Source of the DNA: Leifsonia shinshuensis
Lineage (GTDB): Bacteria > Actinomycetota > Actinomycetes > Actinomycetales > Microbacteriaceae
Direction: 5' to 3'
DNA: 64,000 nt
Assembly: GCF_013410375.1 (NCBI RefSeq)
Contig: NZ_JACCFL010000001.1
Coordinates: 3,906,001 to 3,970,000, forward strand
Shown here piece by piece: positions 43,483-52,958 of the stretch (positions are counted from its first letter, which is position 1; each line of letters opens with the position of its first letter). The notes under the pieces were generated by a model, which made no database searches, was not told the origin of the DNA, and saw only the letters and a list, made by a program, of their open reading frames with translations. Position numbers and translations under genes: made by a program.

Positions 43483-44470
43483 GCGCCCCCCGCAGCCAGC
43501 CCGCCAGCTGCGTGTAGGCGGCGACGCGCGCCCGCTCCTCGGACAGGAACACGTCGTGCAGGGCGCCGTCGATCCTCGCCACGGTGACGGTCGGCGCGAG
43601 CCGCAGCGACCGCACGGCGATGTCCTCCACAAGGAGCACTACGTCCGAGCTCCGCATCTCCTCCGTCCAGTACGGCAGCAGCGTCGACCGCGCCGACAGC
43701 AGGGTGAGCACCGGCGCGTCGATCGCGAGGCCGGCGGCGACGCGGGTGTGCCCGGCGAGGACGGCGGTGAGCCAGGCCGGGTACACGGTGAAGCCGCGCA
43801 CGGGGCGCCAGGTCAGGTCATAGTCCCACTCGCCGTCCAGCGTGCGGGAGACGGAGCGGGTGTAGAAGCCGAGGTCGACGTTCGGCATCGCCGCCTTCGG
43901 CTCGATCCGGGACTGCAGGTCCACCAACGGCGCGAGCATCGCCCGGCCGGCCGAGTGGGCCTGGAACTCCAGCCACGGGCTGTTGAGGACGAGCGCGGAC
44001 ACGCGTCCGGGATGCCGGTCCGCCCAGAGGCTCAGCGTGAGGCCTCCGGTCGAGTGGCCGAGCAGGACCAGGCGGCGGTGCGTGTGCTCGCCTTCCGCGT
44101 GGCCCATTGCGGTCAGCGCGGCCTCGATGTCGGCGTCGTAGGTGTCGAGCGAGTCGACGAATCCGGGCGTCTGGCCGGGCCGGAGGCTGCGGCCGTACTT
44201 GCGCAGGTCCAGCGCGAAGAACCGCGCGCCCTGGTCGTGCCAGAACCGTGCGAGCCCGGTCTGGAAGAAGTAGTCCGACCAGCCGTGCACGTACAGGACG
44301 TCGGTCTCCTCGGCCGGAGGCCCCGGCCGGAGGTCGGCCAGGTGCGGCCAGGGCTCGTAGCGCACGAGCGTGGCGACGACCTCCCCCTCGGCGTCGTGGC
44401 CGAGCGGAAGCGTCGCCTGCTGGAACCCGCCGCCGAGGACGTCGGGGCGCCATTCCACGGGGCCGACCAT
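43388..44470 (-). CDS. alpha/beta-hydrolase (serine lipase/lysophospholipase-like)
   Basis: The 360-residue protein has VLYVHGWSDYF (oxyanion region), LGHSTGG with nucleophile Ser140, and a late DGALHDVFLSEER with the catalytic His. It has no signal peptide. The C-terminal 30 residues are Pro/Gly/Arg-rich, and their codons overlap the 3' end of yajQ on the opposite strand, so this tail may be a read-through extension. The substrate is unknown, perhaps a lysophospholipid or other ester. Confidence 0.85.
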   Translation of the reverse strand: MVGPVEWRPDVLGGGFQQATLPLGHDAEGEVVATLVRYEPWPHLADLRPGPPAEETDVLYVHGWSDYFFQTGLARFWHDQGARFFALDLRKYGRSLRPGQTPGFVDSLDTYDADIEAALTAMGHAEGEHTHRRLVLLGHSTGGLTLSLWADRHPGRVSALVLNSPWLEFQAHSAGRAMLAPLVDLQSRIEPKAAMPNVDLGFYTRSVSRTLDGEWDYDLTWRPVRGFTVYPAWLTAVLAGHTRVAAGLAIDAPVLTLLSARSTLLPYWTEEMRSSDVVLLVEDIAVRSLRLAPTVTVARIDGALHDVFLSEERARVAAYTQLAGWLRGALSGSSRTGGPRPGRRPSGAPSSPGGRPGSWS

Positions 44471-44534
44471 GCCTCCAGCGTGCCAGATCGGACGCGCGAG
44501 ACGCGAGGGGCGTTCCGCTCGACGCAGGACCGGG

Positions 44535-45917
44535 CTACTCCGCCGCCGTGGCCTCCACCGCTGCGCCGTTGGACGCTCGGATCATCTCGTCGCGCGGCAC
44601 CACCTTGATCCGCGCGCGACCGCGCTCGGCGCCGAGCGCCTGCTCGTGCGCGTCCAGGTTGTGCCAGCCGTCCAGGTTCGTGTACTCCACACCCCGGTCG
44701 CGGAGCAGCTTCTCCACAGATTCCTCGGAGGGGTCTGCGGGAGACCACCAGTTGCCCTGATCGTTGATCACATGCTTGATCGTCTCCATCGCATCCGACT
44801 TGGTGTGACCGATGAGGCCCACCGGGCCCCGCTTGATCCACCCCGTCGCATACACGCCGTACATCCGCTCGTTGTCGCGGTTGCGCAGCACCTGGCCCTC
44901 GTGGTTCGGGATGACCCCGTGCTTCTTGTCGAACGGGATCCCCGGCAGCGGCGAGCCGAAGTAGCCCACCGCGCGGTAGAGCGCCTGGATCTCCAGCTCC
45001 CGGATCTCACCGGTGCCGCGCACGCCGCCGGCGCCGTCCGACTCGGTGCGCTCGTAGCGGATCGCGCGGACGTTGCCGTCCTCGTCGCCGAGCACCTCCA
45101 GCGGCTTGGCGTAGAAGTGCAGGTGCAGCCGCCGGGAGGCCGCGCCCACCTCGCGCTGCCGCCACTGCTGCAGCACCCGGTCGATCACCATGACCTGCTT
45201 GTTGCTCGCGATGGCGTCCTTGGAGTGCTCGTCGTACTCGAAGTCCTCGTCGTAGAGGATCATGTCGACGTCGCGCAGCTCGCCGAGCTCGCGCAGCTCC
45301 AGCGGGGTGAACTTCACCTGCGCCGGGCCGCGCCGGCCGAAGACGTGCACGTCGGTGACCGGCGAGTTCTTCAGGATCTCGTAGACGTTGTCGGGGATCT
45401 CCGTCGGCAGCAGGTCGTCGGCGTGCTTCGCGAGGATGCGGGAGACGTCGAGCGCCACGTTGCCGTTGCCGATGACCGCGACGGACTTCGCGTTCAGCGG
45501 CCAGGTGCGGGGGACGTCGGGGTGGCCGTCGAACCAGCTCACGAAGTCGGCCGCGCCGTACGAGCCGCCGAGGTCGATGCCCGGGATGTCGAGGTCCGAG
45601 TCGCGCACCGCCCCGGTGGCGAAGATCACGGCGTTGTAGTGCCGCTTGAGGTCGTCGAGCGTGATGTCGACACCGTAGGTCACGTTGCCGAAGATCCGGA
45701 TGTCGCCGCGGTCGAGCACCTCGCGCAGCGCGGTGATGATGCCCTTGATGCGCGGGTGGTCGGGGGCGACGCCGTAGCGGACCAGTCCGTACGGCGCGGG
45801 GAGCGCCTCGAAGAGGTCGATCGAGACGTCGAAGCCGCGCTCCGCCTTGAGGAGGATGTCAGCGGCGTAGATCCCGGCCGGGCCGGCGCCGACGATCGCC
45901 AGTCGCAGTTTGGTCAT
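44535..45917 (-). CDS. fprA: FprA-type ferredoxin/adrenodoxin-NADP+ reductase
   Basis: The 460-residue flavoprotein shows the FAD motif IVGAGPAGIYAAD, PYGLVRYGVAPDHP, the NADP motif VIGNGNVALDVSRIL and GRRGPAQVKFT, and ATGWIKRGPVGLIGHTKSDA near the C-terminus. These match mycobacterial FprA and mitochondrial adrenodoxin reductase. It passes electrons between NADPH and ferredoxins for P450s or other acceptors. It lies 18 bases downstream of the prenyl synthase gene in one transcription unit with menG. Confidence 0.93.
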   Translation of the reverse strand: MTKLRLAIVGAGPAGIYAADILLKAERGFDVSIDLFEALPAPYGLVRYGVAPDHPRIKGIITALREVLDRGDIRIFGNVTYGVDITLDDLKRHYNAVIFATGAVRDSDLDIPGIDLGGSYGAADFVSWFDGHPDVPRTWPLNAKSVAVIGNGNVALDVSRILAKHADDLLPTEIPDNVYEILKNSPVTDVHVFGRRGPAQVKFTPLELRELGELRDVDMILYDEDFEYDEHSKDAIASNKQVMVIDRVLQQWRQREVGAASRRLHLHFYAKPLEVLGDEDGNVRAIRYERTESDGAGGVRGTGEIRELEIQALYRAVGYFGSPLPGIPFDKKHGVIPNHEGQVLRNRDNERMYGVYATGWIKRGPVGLIGHTKSDAMETIKHVINDQGNWWSPADPSEESVEKLLRDRGVEYTNLDGWHNLDAHEQALGAERGRARIKVVPRDEMIRASNGAAVEATAAE

Positions 45918-45935
45918 GCGTTGATTCCTTCGTGC

Positions 45936-47015
45936 TCAGCTGGAACGTTCGACGATCGTGTCGGCGAACCGCACGAGCGCCTTCTTCACGGGGCCGTCGG
46001 GCAGCGGGGCGAGGGCCTCCACGGCCTCCCGCGCCCAGCGGTGCGCCTCCTCGAGGGTCTCCGCCGTCACCTCGTGCTCCCGGAGCGCGGCGATCGCCGC
46101 GGTGGCCTCCGGAGTGATCTCGCCCTCTTCCGCCGTGCCCATGACGTCGCGCTCGAGGCGCTCGAGCAGGGCCTTGGCCTCGGGATCGGCGTCGGCGCGC
46201 GCCCGCAGCTTCAGGACCGGCAGGGTGGCGACGCCGGCGCGGAGGTCGTTGCCCGGCGTCTTGCCGGTCTCGGCGACGCCGACCGAGGAGAGGTCGATGA
46301 CGTCGTCGATCAGCTGGAACGCGACGCCGATCTTCTCGCCGAACGTGACGACGGGCTGCTCGTAGGACGGGTCGGCGCCCGAGAACGCGACGCCCATCTG
46401 CGCGGCGACCGCGATCAGCGACCCGGTCTTGTCCTCGAGCACCCGGATGTAGTGCGCGATCGGGTCCTCGCCGTCCTGGGGTCCGATGGTCTCGTGCAGC
46501 TGCCCCAGGCAGAGCCGCTCGAAGGTGTCTGCCTGCAGCTGGATGGCGCGCTCGCCCAGCGCGGAGACCAGCTTGCTGGCCCGGGCGAACAGGAGGTCGC
46601 CGGTGAGGACCGCGACCGAGTTGCCCCAGACGAACTGCGCGGTCGGGACGCCGCGGCGCATCTGCGAGTCGTCCATCACGTCGTCGTGGTAGAGCGAGGC
46701 GAGGTGGGTGATCTCGACGGCCTCCGCCGCCTGCAGCACCCGCGGGGTGTTGCCCTCGCCGAGCTGGGCGGTGAGCAAGGTGAGCATCGGCCGCACGCGC
46801 TTGCCGCCGGCCTCCAGCAGGTAGCGGGTGGTGACGTCGGCGAGGTTGTCGGCGAACCGCATCTCGCGGTGCAGGCCCTCCTCGACCAGCGCGAGGCCGT
46901 CGTCGACGGCGTTGGCGACCTGGCGGTCCTCCCCGCGGACGAAGATCCGCTCGGTCAGGCCGAGCTGGCTGGTGAGCGACGCGGGACGCCGCACGGCCGG
47001 AACGCTTCGTGGCAC
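45936..47015 (-). CDS. polyprenyl diphosphate synthase (menaquinone side chain)
   Basis: The 359-residue trans-prenyltransferase has the two Asp-rich motifs DDVMD (111-115) and DDVID (237-241), GGKRVRPML and KTGSLIAVAAQ. The residues before the first motif (SLYH) leave room for a long chain, fitting heptaprenyl to decaprenyl products. GTG 47015 overlaps the TAG of menG by one base. It makes the isoprenoid tail that is joined to the naphthoquinone ring before MenG acts. Confidence 0.92.
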   Translation of the reverse strand: MPRSVPAVRRPASLTSQLGLTERIFVRGEDRQVANAVDDGLALVEEGLHREMRFADNLADVTTRYLLEAGGKRVRPMLTLLTAQLGEGNTPRVLQAAEAVEITHLASLYHDDVMDDSQMRRGVPTAQFVWGNSVAVLTGDLLFARASKLVSALGERAIQLQADTFERLCLGQLHETIGPQDGEDPIAHYIRVLEDKTGSLIAVAAQMGVAFSGADPSYEQPVVTFGEKIGVAFQLIDDVIDLSSVGVAETGKTPGNDLRAGVATLPVLKLRARADADPEAKALLERLERDVMGTAEEGEITPEATAAIAALREHEVTAETLEEAHRWAREAVEALAPLPDGPVKKALVRFADTIVERSS

Positions 47016-48511
47016 TACTCCCCCTCGGGTGGGACGGCGGACGTCGAGTCTTCGGAGCCGGCCGGTCGCCCGGATCGCGCCGAGGCGGCGGAACCGGACG
47101 CGGGGTCGGCGGATGCGGGCTTGGCGGCGGCGGGCTTGGCGGCGGGCGCCTTGGCGGGGGCGGGTTTCGCGGATGCGGGCGCCTTCGCGGATGCGGGCTT
47201 GGAGGATGCGGGCACCTTCGCGGATGCGGGCTTGGAGGATGCGGGCGCCTTCGCGGATGCGGGCTTCGCGGGCCCGGGCTTCGCCGCGCCGGGCTTCGCG
47301 GGCCCGGGCTTCGCCGCGCCGGGCTTCGCCGTGCCGGGCTTCGCCGTGCCGGCCTTCGCAGCACCAGCCTTGGAAGCGGGCGCCGTTGCGGCAGCGGGCT
47401 TCACGGACGCAGGCTTCGCGGCCAGTGCCTTCGTCGCAGCAGGAGCGGCGGCCTCGGACTTCGCAGCCGCAGGCTTCGAAGCCTCAGGCTTCGCGGATGC
47501 GGACTTCGCGGCAGAAGCCTTCGGTGCCGCGGACTTCGCGGCAGAAGCCTTCGGTGCCGCGGGCTTCGCGCCAGCAGGCTTCGCGGCGGCCACCGTCGCG
47601 GCAGCGGACTTCGCGGCCCCCGTTGCCACGACCTCAAGGTTCGCAGCCTCAGCCCCCGCGTCCACGTCAGCGGGCTTCCCGCCCGTCGCCTTCGTCGCGC
47701 CCGCGTTCGACCGCGCTGCGGGCGATCCGGCCGCCTTCGCCGCGGTGGACTTCCGTGCGGCGGGCTTCGCCTCCGCCTCCGCACCGGCGTGGGCCCCGCC
47801 CGTCGCCTCGACCGGCTTCCAGCCGCGATGAAGCGCCACGATCCCGGCCGTCAGGTTACGCCAGGCGACGCGTTCGAAGCCGGTCTCGCGCAGCCACGAC
47901 GCCAGCGCCGGCTGGTTGGGCCACGCCTCGATGGACTCCATCAGGTACTCGTACGCCGCCGGATTCGAGCTCGCCAACCGGGCGAGGACCGGCATCCCGT
48001 AGCGCAGGTACGCGCCGTAGCCCGCCCGCACCGGCGCCAGCGGAGGCTGCGAGAACTCGCACACGACGACCCGGCCGCCCGGCTTGGTCACCCGGTAGAA
48101 CTCGGCGAGCGCCGCCCGCGGGTCGACGATGTTGCGCAGACCGAACGAGATCGTGACCGCGTCGAAGGTGTCGTCGTCGAACGGCAGCGCCGTGGCGTCG
48201 GCCTGCACGAAGCTGATGAAGGGGTTGCCCGCCTGACGGCGCCTGCCGACCTCGATCATCCCCTCGGAGAAGTCCGCGGCGACCACGCTGGCTCCGTTGC
48301 GCGCGAGCGACGCGCTGGAGGTGCCGGTGCCCGCCGCGACGTCCAGGATCGTCTCGCCGGCGCGCGGGGCGACGGCTCGCGTCGTCGCCACGCGCCAGAG
48401 CGTCGCATTGCCCATCGAGAGGACGGTGTTGGTCCGGTCGTAGTGGGTCGACACCTCATCGAACATGGCGGCGACCTGGGCGGGCTGTTTGCTGAGGTCG
48501 GCCTTACTCAC
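47015..48511 (-). CDS. menG: demethylmenaquinone methyltransferase MenG/UbiE with a 265-residue Ala/Lys/Pro tail
   Basis: Residues 1-233 are a complete MenG (FDEVSTHYDRTN, SAM motif LDVAAGTGT, GLRNIVD, VTKPGGRVVVCEFSQP, NLTAGIVALHRGWKP), which methylates demethylmenaquinone in the last step of menaquinone synthesis. Residues 234-498 form a low-complexity basic tail of repeated AAKPGAAKPGPAKPASAK-like units, as in histone H1 or the tails of actinobacterial HU. The tail is in frame and runs to the stop just before the next gene. GTG 48511 follows TAAGCT at 6 bases (leaderless). The enzyme role is sure; the tail is unexplained. Confidence 0.93.
   Translation of the reverse strand: MSKADLSKQPAQVAAMFDEVSTHYDRTNTVLSMGNATLWRVATTRAVAPRAGETILDVAAGTGTSSASLARNGASVVAADFSEGMIEVGRRRQAGNPFISFVQADATALPFDDDTFDAVTISFGLRNIVDPRAALAEFYRVTKPGGRVVVCEFSQPPLAPVRAGYGAYLRYGMPVLARLASSNPAAYEYLMESIEAWPNQPALASWLRETGFERVAWRNLTAGIVALHRGWKPVEATGGAHAGAEAEAKPAARKSTAAKAAGSPAARSNAGATKATGGKPADVDAGAEAANLEVVATGAAKSAAATVAAAKPAGAKPAAPKASAAKSAAPKASAAKSASAKPEASKPAAAKSEAAAPAATKALAAKPASVKPAAATAPASKAGAAKAGTAKPGTAKPGAAKPGPAKPGAAKPGPAKPASAKAPASSKPASAKVPASSKPASAKAPASAKPAPAKAPAAKPAAAKPASADPASGSAASARSGRPAGSEDSTSAVPPEGE
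47090..47810 (-). repeat. coding repeat array for the Ala/Lys/Pro tail of MenG
   Basis: The segment is made of short degenerate repeats of the GGCTTCGCG/GGATGCGGGC kind, mostly in multiples of 15 bases, with near-identical 30-base blocks around 47260-47320 and 47170-47260. Repeat length is a multiple of three throughout, so the reading frame is preserved. Confidence 0.8.
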
Positions 48512-48517
48512 CCCCCC

Positions 48518-48629
48518 AGCTTAGGCTGCGGCGACATGCCGTGCATTTCGGGCCTGCGGAGGGGGCGCACAGCGTCGGGGGAACGTCCAGCCGCCGCGCA
48601 TCCGGCGCCCAGCGCCCCGGGCGTAGGCT
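48518..48629. promoter_or_regulatory. divergent leaderless promoters of menG and menF
   Basis: On the - strand TAAGCT (48518-48523) lies 6 bases before the GTG of menG; on the + strand TAGGCT (48624-48629) lies 6 bases before the GTG of menF. Neither gene has a proper ribosome site. The 124-bp gap controls both menaquinone genes. Confidence 0.65.
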
Positions 48630-48635
48630 GGTCCG

Positions 48636-49955
48636 GTGACCGCACCCTCGACCACCCGCCGGGCTACGGGCGTGACCGCCCTGTCGGTCGAGACCACCCC
48701 CCTCGACGACGTCCGGCATCTCGTTCCCTTCCTCGACTCCCGCCGTCCCCTGGTGTGGATCCGCAAAGGCGAGGGGATCGCCGGCATCGGCGAGGCGCTG
48801 CGGCTGGAGTTCCGCGGACCGGACCGGATCCGGCAGGCGTCGGACGCGTGGCGGGCGACCGTGCAGGCCGCGACCGTCACGGACGCCGTGCGGACGCCGG
48901 GGACCGGCCTGATCGCGTTCGGGACTTTCGCGTTCGACGACGAGAGCTCGGCCACGAGCGTCCTGATCGTGCCGGAGGTCGTGCTCGGCCGCCGCGGCGG
49001 ACGCAGCTGGATCACCCGCATCACGCAGACGGACGACACGGCGACCCCCGAGAGCGACGCGGCCGCGTCCTCCCGCGCCGACAGGGGCCGGCCGGGTTCG
49101 CGCACCGACCTCCCCCGGCCGATCGCGTTCGGCGACGAGTACCGCCTCAGCCTCCTGCCCGCCGGCCTGGACGAGGGCGGCTACGAGGCCGCCGTCGCGA
49201 CCGCGGTGGAGCGGATCCGCGAGCACGACCTCTCCAAGGTGGTGCTCGCCAGGGAGCTGTCGGCGCACCTCCCGCTGGAGTCCGATGTGCGGCGCGCGCT
49301 GGTCGAGCTCGCGCTCGGCTACCCGGACTGCTGGACCTTCGCGGTCGACGGACTGGTCGGCTCCTCCCCCGAGACGCTGGTGCGCGTGCACCACGGCACG
49401 GTGACGGCGCGTGTCCTCGCCGGGACGATGTCCCGCGGCCGCGACGCGGAGAGCGATCGCGCGTCCGCCGAAGCCCTCGCGGGTTCGGCGAAGGACCAGG
49501 GCGAGCACCGGTTCGCGGTGTCCAGCGTGCTCGACGCGCTCCGTCCGCACAGCGCGGACCTCGCCGCGAGCGACGAGCCGTTCACCCTCAAGCTGCCGAA
49601 CCTCTGGCACCTGGCGACCGACATCGCCGGCACGCTCAGCGACGGGTCGAGCTCGCTCGACCTCGCGGACGCCCTCCACCCGACCGCCGCCGTCGCGGGG
49701 ACGCCGACGCCGGAGGCCGTCGCGCTCATCCGCGAACTGGAGCCGTTCGACCGCGGCCGCTACGCGGGCCCGGTCGGCTGGGTCGGCGGGGACGGCGACG
49801 GGGAGTGGGCGATCGCGCTCCGCTGCGCGCAGCTCACCGAGTCGGGCGACCTCACGGCCTACGCCGGCGCGGGGATCGTCGCCGACTCCGACCCCGCGCG
49901 GGAGTACGCCGAGACGACGATGAAGTTCCGCCCGATCGTCGAGGCCTTCGGCTGA
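48636..49955 (+). CDS. menF: isochorismate synthase (menaquinone pathway)
   Basis: The 439-residue chorismate-utilising enzyme has the C-terminal catalytic domain with KVVLARELSAHLP, GSSPETLVRV, RVLAGTMSRG, LPNLWHLATDIAGTL, LHPTAAVAGTPTPEA, and YAGPVGWVGGDGDGEWAIALR. It converts chorismate to isochorismate with Mg2+. The context beside menG and a prenyl synthase favours MenF over a siderophore or salicylate role. The start is GTG, leaderless. Confidence 0.92.
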   Translation: MTAPSTTRRATGVTALSVETTPLDDVRHLVPFLDSRRPLVWIRKGEGIAGIGEALRLEFRGPDRIRQASDAWRATVQAATVTDAVRTPGTGLIAFGTFAFDDESSATSVLIVPEVVLGRRGGRSWITRITQTDDTATPESDAAASSRADRGRPGSRTDLPRPIAFGDEYRLSLLPAGLDEGGYEAAVATAVERIREHDLSKVVLARELSAHLPLESDVRRALVELALGYPDCWTFAVDGLVGSSPETLVRVHHGTVTARVLAGTMSRGRDAESDRASAEALAGSAKDQGEHRFAVSSVLDALRPHSADLAASDEPFTLKLPNLWHLATDIAGTLSDGSSSLDLADALHPTAAVAGTPTPEAVALIRELEPFDRGRYAGPVGWVGGDGDGEWAIALRCAQLTESGDLTAYAGAGIVADSDPAREYAETTMKFRPIVEAFG

Positions 49956-50013
49956 CCCGAACCTGACCCCGGCTCCGGCCGGAACGGATCCGCCGAACGC
50001 GAGTCCCGTCCGC

Positions 50014-50868
50014 CTAGCTCGCCGCCAGCCGCGCCTTCTCGAGGTCGAGGTCGTAGTCGGGCTTCGGCCAGTCCAGCTCCAGCTCCTCCAGAGCGTGGAT
50101 GAGCAGGTGCTGCACAGCGATCCGCGCGAACCACTTGCGGTCGGCCGGCACCACGTACCACGGCGCGTACGCGGTGGAGGTGCGATCGAACACGACCTGG
50201 TAGGCGTCCTGGTAGCTGTCCCAGAGCAGGCGCTCGTCCACATCGCCCGGGGTGTACTTCCAGTGCTTGTCCGCGCGGTCGAGGCGGTCGGCCAGCCGCT
50301 TCTTCTGCTCGCCCTTGCTCAGGTGCAGCATGACCTTGACGATGGTCGTGCCGGTCTCGGCCAGTTCCAGCTCGAAGTCGTTGATCGCCTGGTAGCGGCG
50401 CTCGATCTCGTCGTCCTCCGCCAGCCCGCGGACGCGGCCGATCAGCACGTCCTCGTAGTGCGACCGGTCGAAAACGCCGACCTCGCCGGCTCCCGGCACG
50501 TGGTTCCAGACCCGCCAGAGGAAGTCGTGCGCCAGCTCCTCCTGCGTCGGACGCTTGAAACCCGCGTACCGCACGCCGCCCAGGTTCATCTGCCCGACGA
50601 CGTGCGTCACGATGCCGCCCTTGCCTGCCGTGTCCATCGCCTGGAGGACGAGGAGCACGCTCCGCCGGTCGCCGAGCGTCCCCGCGGCGAACAGCCGCTC
50701 CTGGAGGTCCGCGAGGATCGCGGCGCCCTCGGCGAGCGCCGCCTCGCCGTCCTTCTTGGACCCGTCGAATCCCGGCGTCGCGTTCGTGTCGCGGTCGGCC
50801 AGCCGGAATCCGGCGCCGACCCGGAGCAGCGGGTCCGGGTCCTCAGCCCAATAGGTCTCGCGTCCCAT
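50014..50868 (-). CDS. polyphosphate kinase 2 family protein
   Basis: The 284-residue protein has the PPK2 Walker A AMDTAGKGG (77-85), the Walker B-like FDRSHYEDVLIGRV (133-146) and the lid region HLSKGEQKKRLADRLDRADKHWKY. PPK2 enzymes transfer phosphate between polyphosphate and nucleotides; a single domain of this size uses polyphosphate to phosphorylate ADP/GDP or AMP. GAGGAGG precedes ATG 50868. It is convergent with menF. Confidence 0.93.
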   Translation of the reverse strand: MGRETYWAEDPDPLLRVGAGFRLADRDTNATPGFDGSKKDGEAALAEGAAILADLQERLFAAGTLGDRRSVLLVLQAMDTAGKGGIVTHVVGQMNLGGVRYAGFKRPTQEELAHDFLWRVWNHVPGAGEVGVFDRSHYEDVLIGRVRGLAEDDEIERRYQAINDFELELAETGTTIVKVMLHLSKGEQKKRLADRLDRADKHWKYTPGDVDERLLWDSYQDAYQVVFDRTSTAYAPWYVVPADRKWFARIAVQHLLIHALEELELDWPKPDYDLDLEKARLAAS

Positions 50869-50929
50869 GTCGCCTCCTCAGCTGCGCCGGCACCCGTGCA
50901 GTGCGCGTACGGGGAATCGTACGGCCCGA

Positions 50930-52852
50930 TCACACCCCGGCGACATCGACCACTGGCTCGAACGCGTCCGGACGGTGCAGAACCACCCGTGTCCTCACGC
51001 CCTCGGGGAACAGCCGGGCGATGTCCGCCGCCGCGGCGCGGTCGTCCACGATGACGTCGATGGTCTCGCGCCACCGACCGTCCGGCATCCGCTGCAGCGT
51101 CGCCTCCCAGGTGAGCCCCGGTGTGGTGCGGGCCTGCAGCCGCAGGTGGATGCCGACGCCGCGCCGCCGGCCGAGCAGCGACAGCAGGCCGCGGTAGATC
51201 GCCGCCCGCCGGGTGGGAGCGAGCCACGGCTCGAGCGCGCGCACCAGGACGTCGGCGCTCCAGAGGATGGTCGTCGCCAGGCCGCCGCGGGACTGGTACA
51301 CGTCCACCGCGTACACTCCGGCGAGCCGGCGGAGCGACTGCCGCAGCGAGCCTCGGGTGATGCCCTCCTCCACGGTGCTGTGCAGGTACAGCGGCACGGC
51401 CGCCCTGGCCGGGAGGCTCCCCGCGCGCAGCGCAGCGCGGTCGTGCACACGCTGGCCCTCGCCGAAGAACGGCCGGAGCTCGCCGAGCAGCACGGCCACG
51501 GGCGCGCCGGGCGGATCCGTCTCGATGACCCCGGCGGTGTCGGCGTAGGCGACCGCCTGGTGCAGCGCCCCGAGCCGGAAGCCGGGCGCGAGCGGCGGTC
51601 CGGCCTTGACGGTGACCAGCACCTGCGGCCCGTCGAGATCCAGCCGCACGGCGTTCTCCCTGCCGTCGATGCGCGGCACCAGGTCGAGCACGTGCTCGAT
51701 CGCGAGCGTCCGGACGCCGTCCGGCACGGCCAGCCGGCCGAGCGGCGTACCCGCGACCACCAGGTGCGTCACCGTGAACCCGGCGGCGCGGGCCCGGACG
51801 GCGACCTGGGCCGCGACCATCCCGCCGAGGCTGAACCCCGCGAGCACCACGGGCTCCCCCTCCCGGATGCCCGCCTCCCGCATCGTCTCGATCGCCGCCC
51901 TCGTGATGGTGGCCTCGTGCTCCGCGCCGATCACGAGGTCGGCGGTGAGGTCGTTCGGCGCGATACCCGGGCGGGGATGCCACGACTTGGTACTCGGGAA
52001 CTGCACGATCCAGTGCCGCACGCCCTCGTGCTCCCGCACCACCAGGCGGATCACGGCCGTGTCGATGCGCTCGTCCAGGTCCGGATCGCAGAGGTCGTCG
52101 ATCTCGCGCTGGCTGAGCAGCAGGTCGCGGAGCGTGTGCACGGACCTCCGCCGCATCGCGCCGGCGGCCAGGCCGGGCGTCCCGAGCGGGTCGGGCGACG
52201 GACCCAGCTCGAGCCCGAGCAGTCCGGCCGGCACGTCGGGCAGTCCCGGCGGCGGCGTGTAGTCGTCTCCGCCTCGGGGGTCGTCCCACCAGCGGAGGAA
52301 GTCGTGCAGGAGCGGGAAGCGCCGCTCCAGGAGGTCGTCGTAGCCGAGCAGCACGGCGTCGTGCCCGTCGCGCAGCAGCCCCCGCCTGCGCCCGAGCGCG
52401 ACGGTCTTGCGGAGCAGCGCGGGCAGCGTGAACACCGCGAGGTAGGGCCGGGCGCGCCAGCGCGGCACGACGATCCCCACGAGCCCGATCAGGAGGGCGA
52501 GCGGCGCGAGCACCCAGCCCGCCACCCGCGCCAGGCCGCCGGTCAGCCGCGGCGCCGACGCCAGGTACAGGCCGCTCAGCGCCGTCCGCCGTGTCCGCCT
52601 GCGGCGCGGCGCCGGCACGGGGAACGGGTACGGCGGCCGTGCCGCGCGCTGGATGGCGTACCAGGTCCACTCGCCCGCGAGCGCCAGGAGGAAGACGACC
52701 ACCGCGACGACGGCGACGACGACGCCCACGGCCGCGAGCACCAGCCCCAGGCCGAAGGCGATCGGGACGCCCACGATCAGTCCGACGATCAGCCCCGCCC
52801 AGCCGCCGGGCGTCCTCCCCCGCCACACACGCGGCGGCAGCTGGCTGAGCAT
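50930..52852 (-). CDS. membrane-anchored alpha/beta-hydrolase-like protein of unknown function
   Basis: The 640-residue protein has two hydrophobic N-terminal helices (about 15-62), another pair near 105-130, then a large soluble part with a lipase-like nucleophile elbow AGFSLGGMVAAQVAV and PSTKSWHPRPGIAPND upstream. No known name comes to mind. ATG 52852 is 6 bases from TAGGCT on the - strand (leaderless). It could be a membrane-surface esterase or PGAP1/lipase-like protein. It lies 61 bases upstream of the PPK2 gene on the same strand. Confidence 0.75.
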   Translation of the reverse strand: MLSQLPPRVWRGRTPGGWAGLIVGLIVGVPIAFGLGLVLAAVGVVVAVVAVVVFLLALAGEWTWYAIQRAARPPYPFPVPAPRRRRTRRTALSGLYLASAPRLTGGLARVAGWVLAPLALLIGLVGIVVPRWRARPYLAVFTLPALLRKTVALGRRRGLLRDGHDAVLLGYDDLLERRFPLLHDFLRWWDDPRGGDDYTPPPGLPDVPAGLLGLELGPSPDPLGTPGLAAGAMRRRSVHTLRDLLLSQREIDDLCDPDLDERIDTAVIRLVVREHEGVRHWIVQFPSTKSWHPRPGIAPNDLTADLVIGAEHEATITRAAIETMREAGIREGEPVVLAGFSLGGMVAAQVAVRARAAGFTVTHLVVAGTPLGRLAVPDGVRTLAIEHVLDLVPRIDGRENAVRLDLDGPQVLVTVKAGPPLAPGFRLGALHQAVAYADTAGVIETDPPGAPVAVLLGELRPFFGEGQRVHDRAALRAGSLPARAAVPLYLHSTVEEGITRGSLRQSLRRLAGVYAVDVYQSRGGLATTILWSADVLVRALEPWLAPTRRAAIYRGLLSLLGRRRGVGIHLRLQARTTPGLTWEATLQRMPDGRWRETIDVIVDDRAAAADIARLFPEGVRTRVVLHRPDAFEPVVDVAGV

Positions 52853-52958
52853 GCGGTCAGCCTAACCGCGACCGCCGTCGCCGCAGCCGCGCACTGCCGT
52901 CTAGCCAGACTCGTCGCTCCACGGCTACGGTGTGCTCACCGATCGAGAGGAGCCCGTC

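Noticed and set aside
47090..47810. CRISPR array or intergenic satellite
   Set aside because: Repeat units are short, degenerate and multiples of three with an open frame in menG; there are no spacers.
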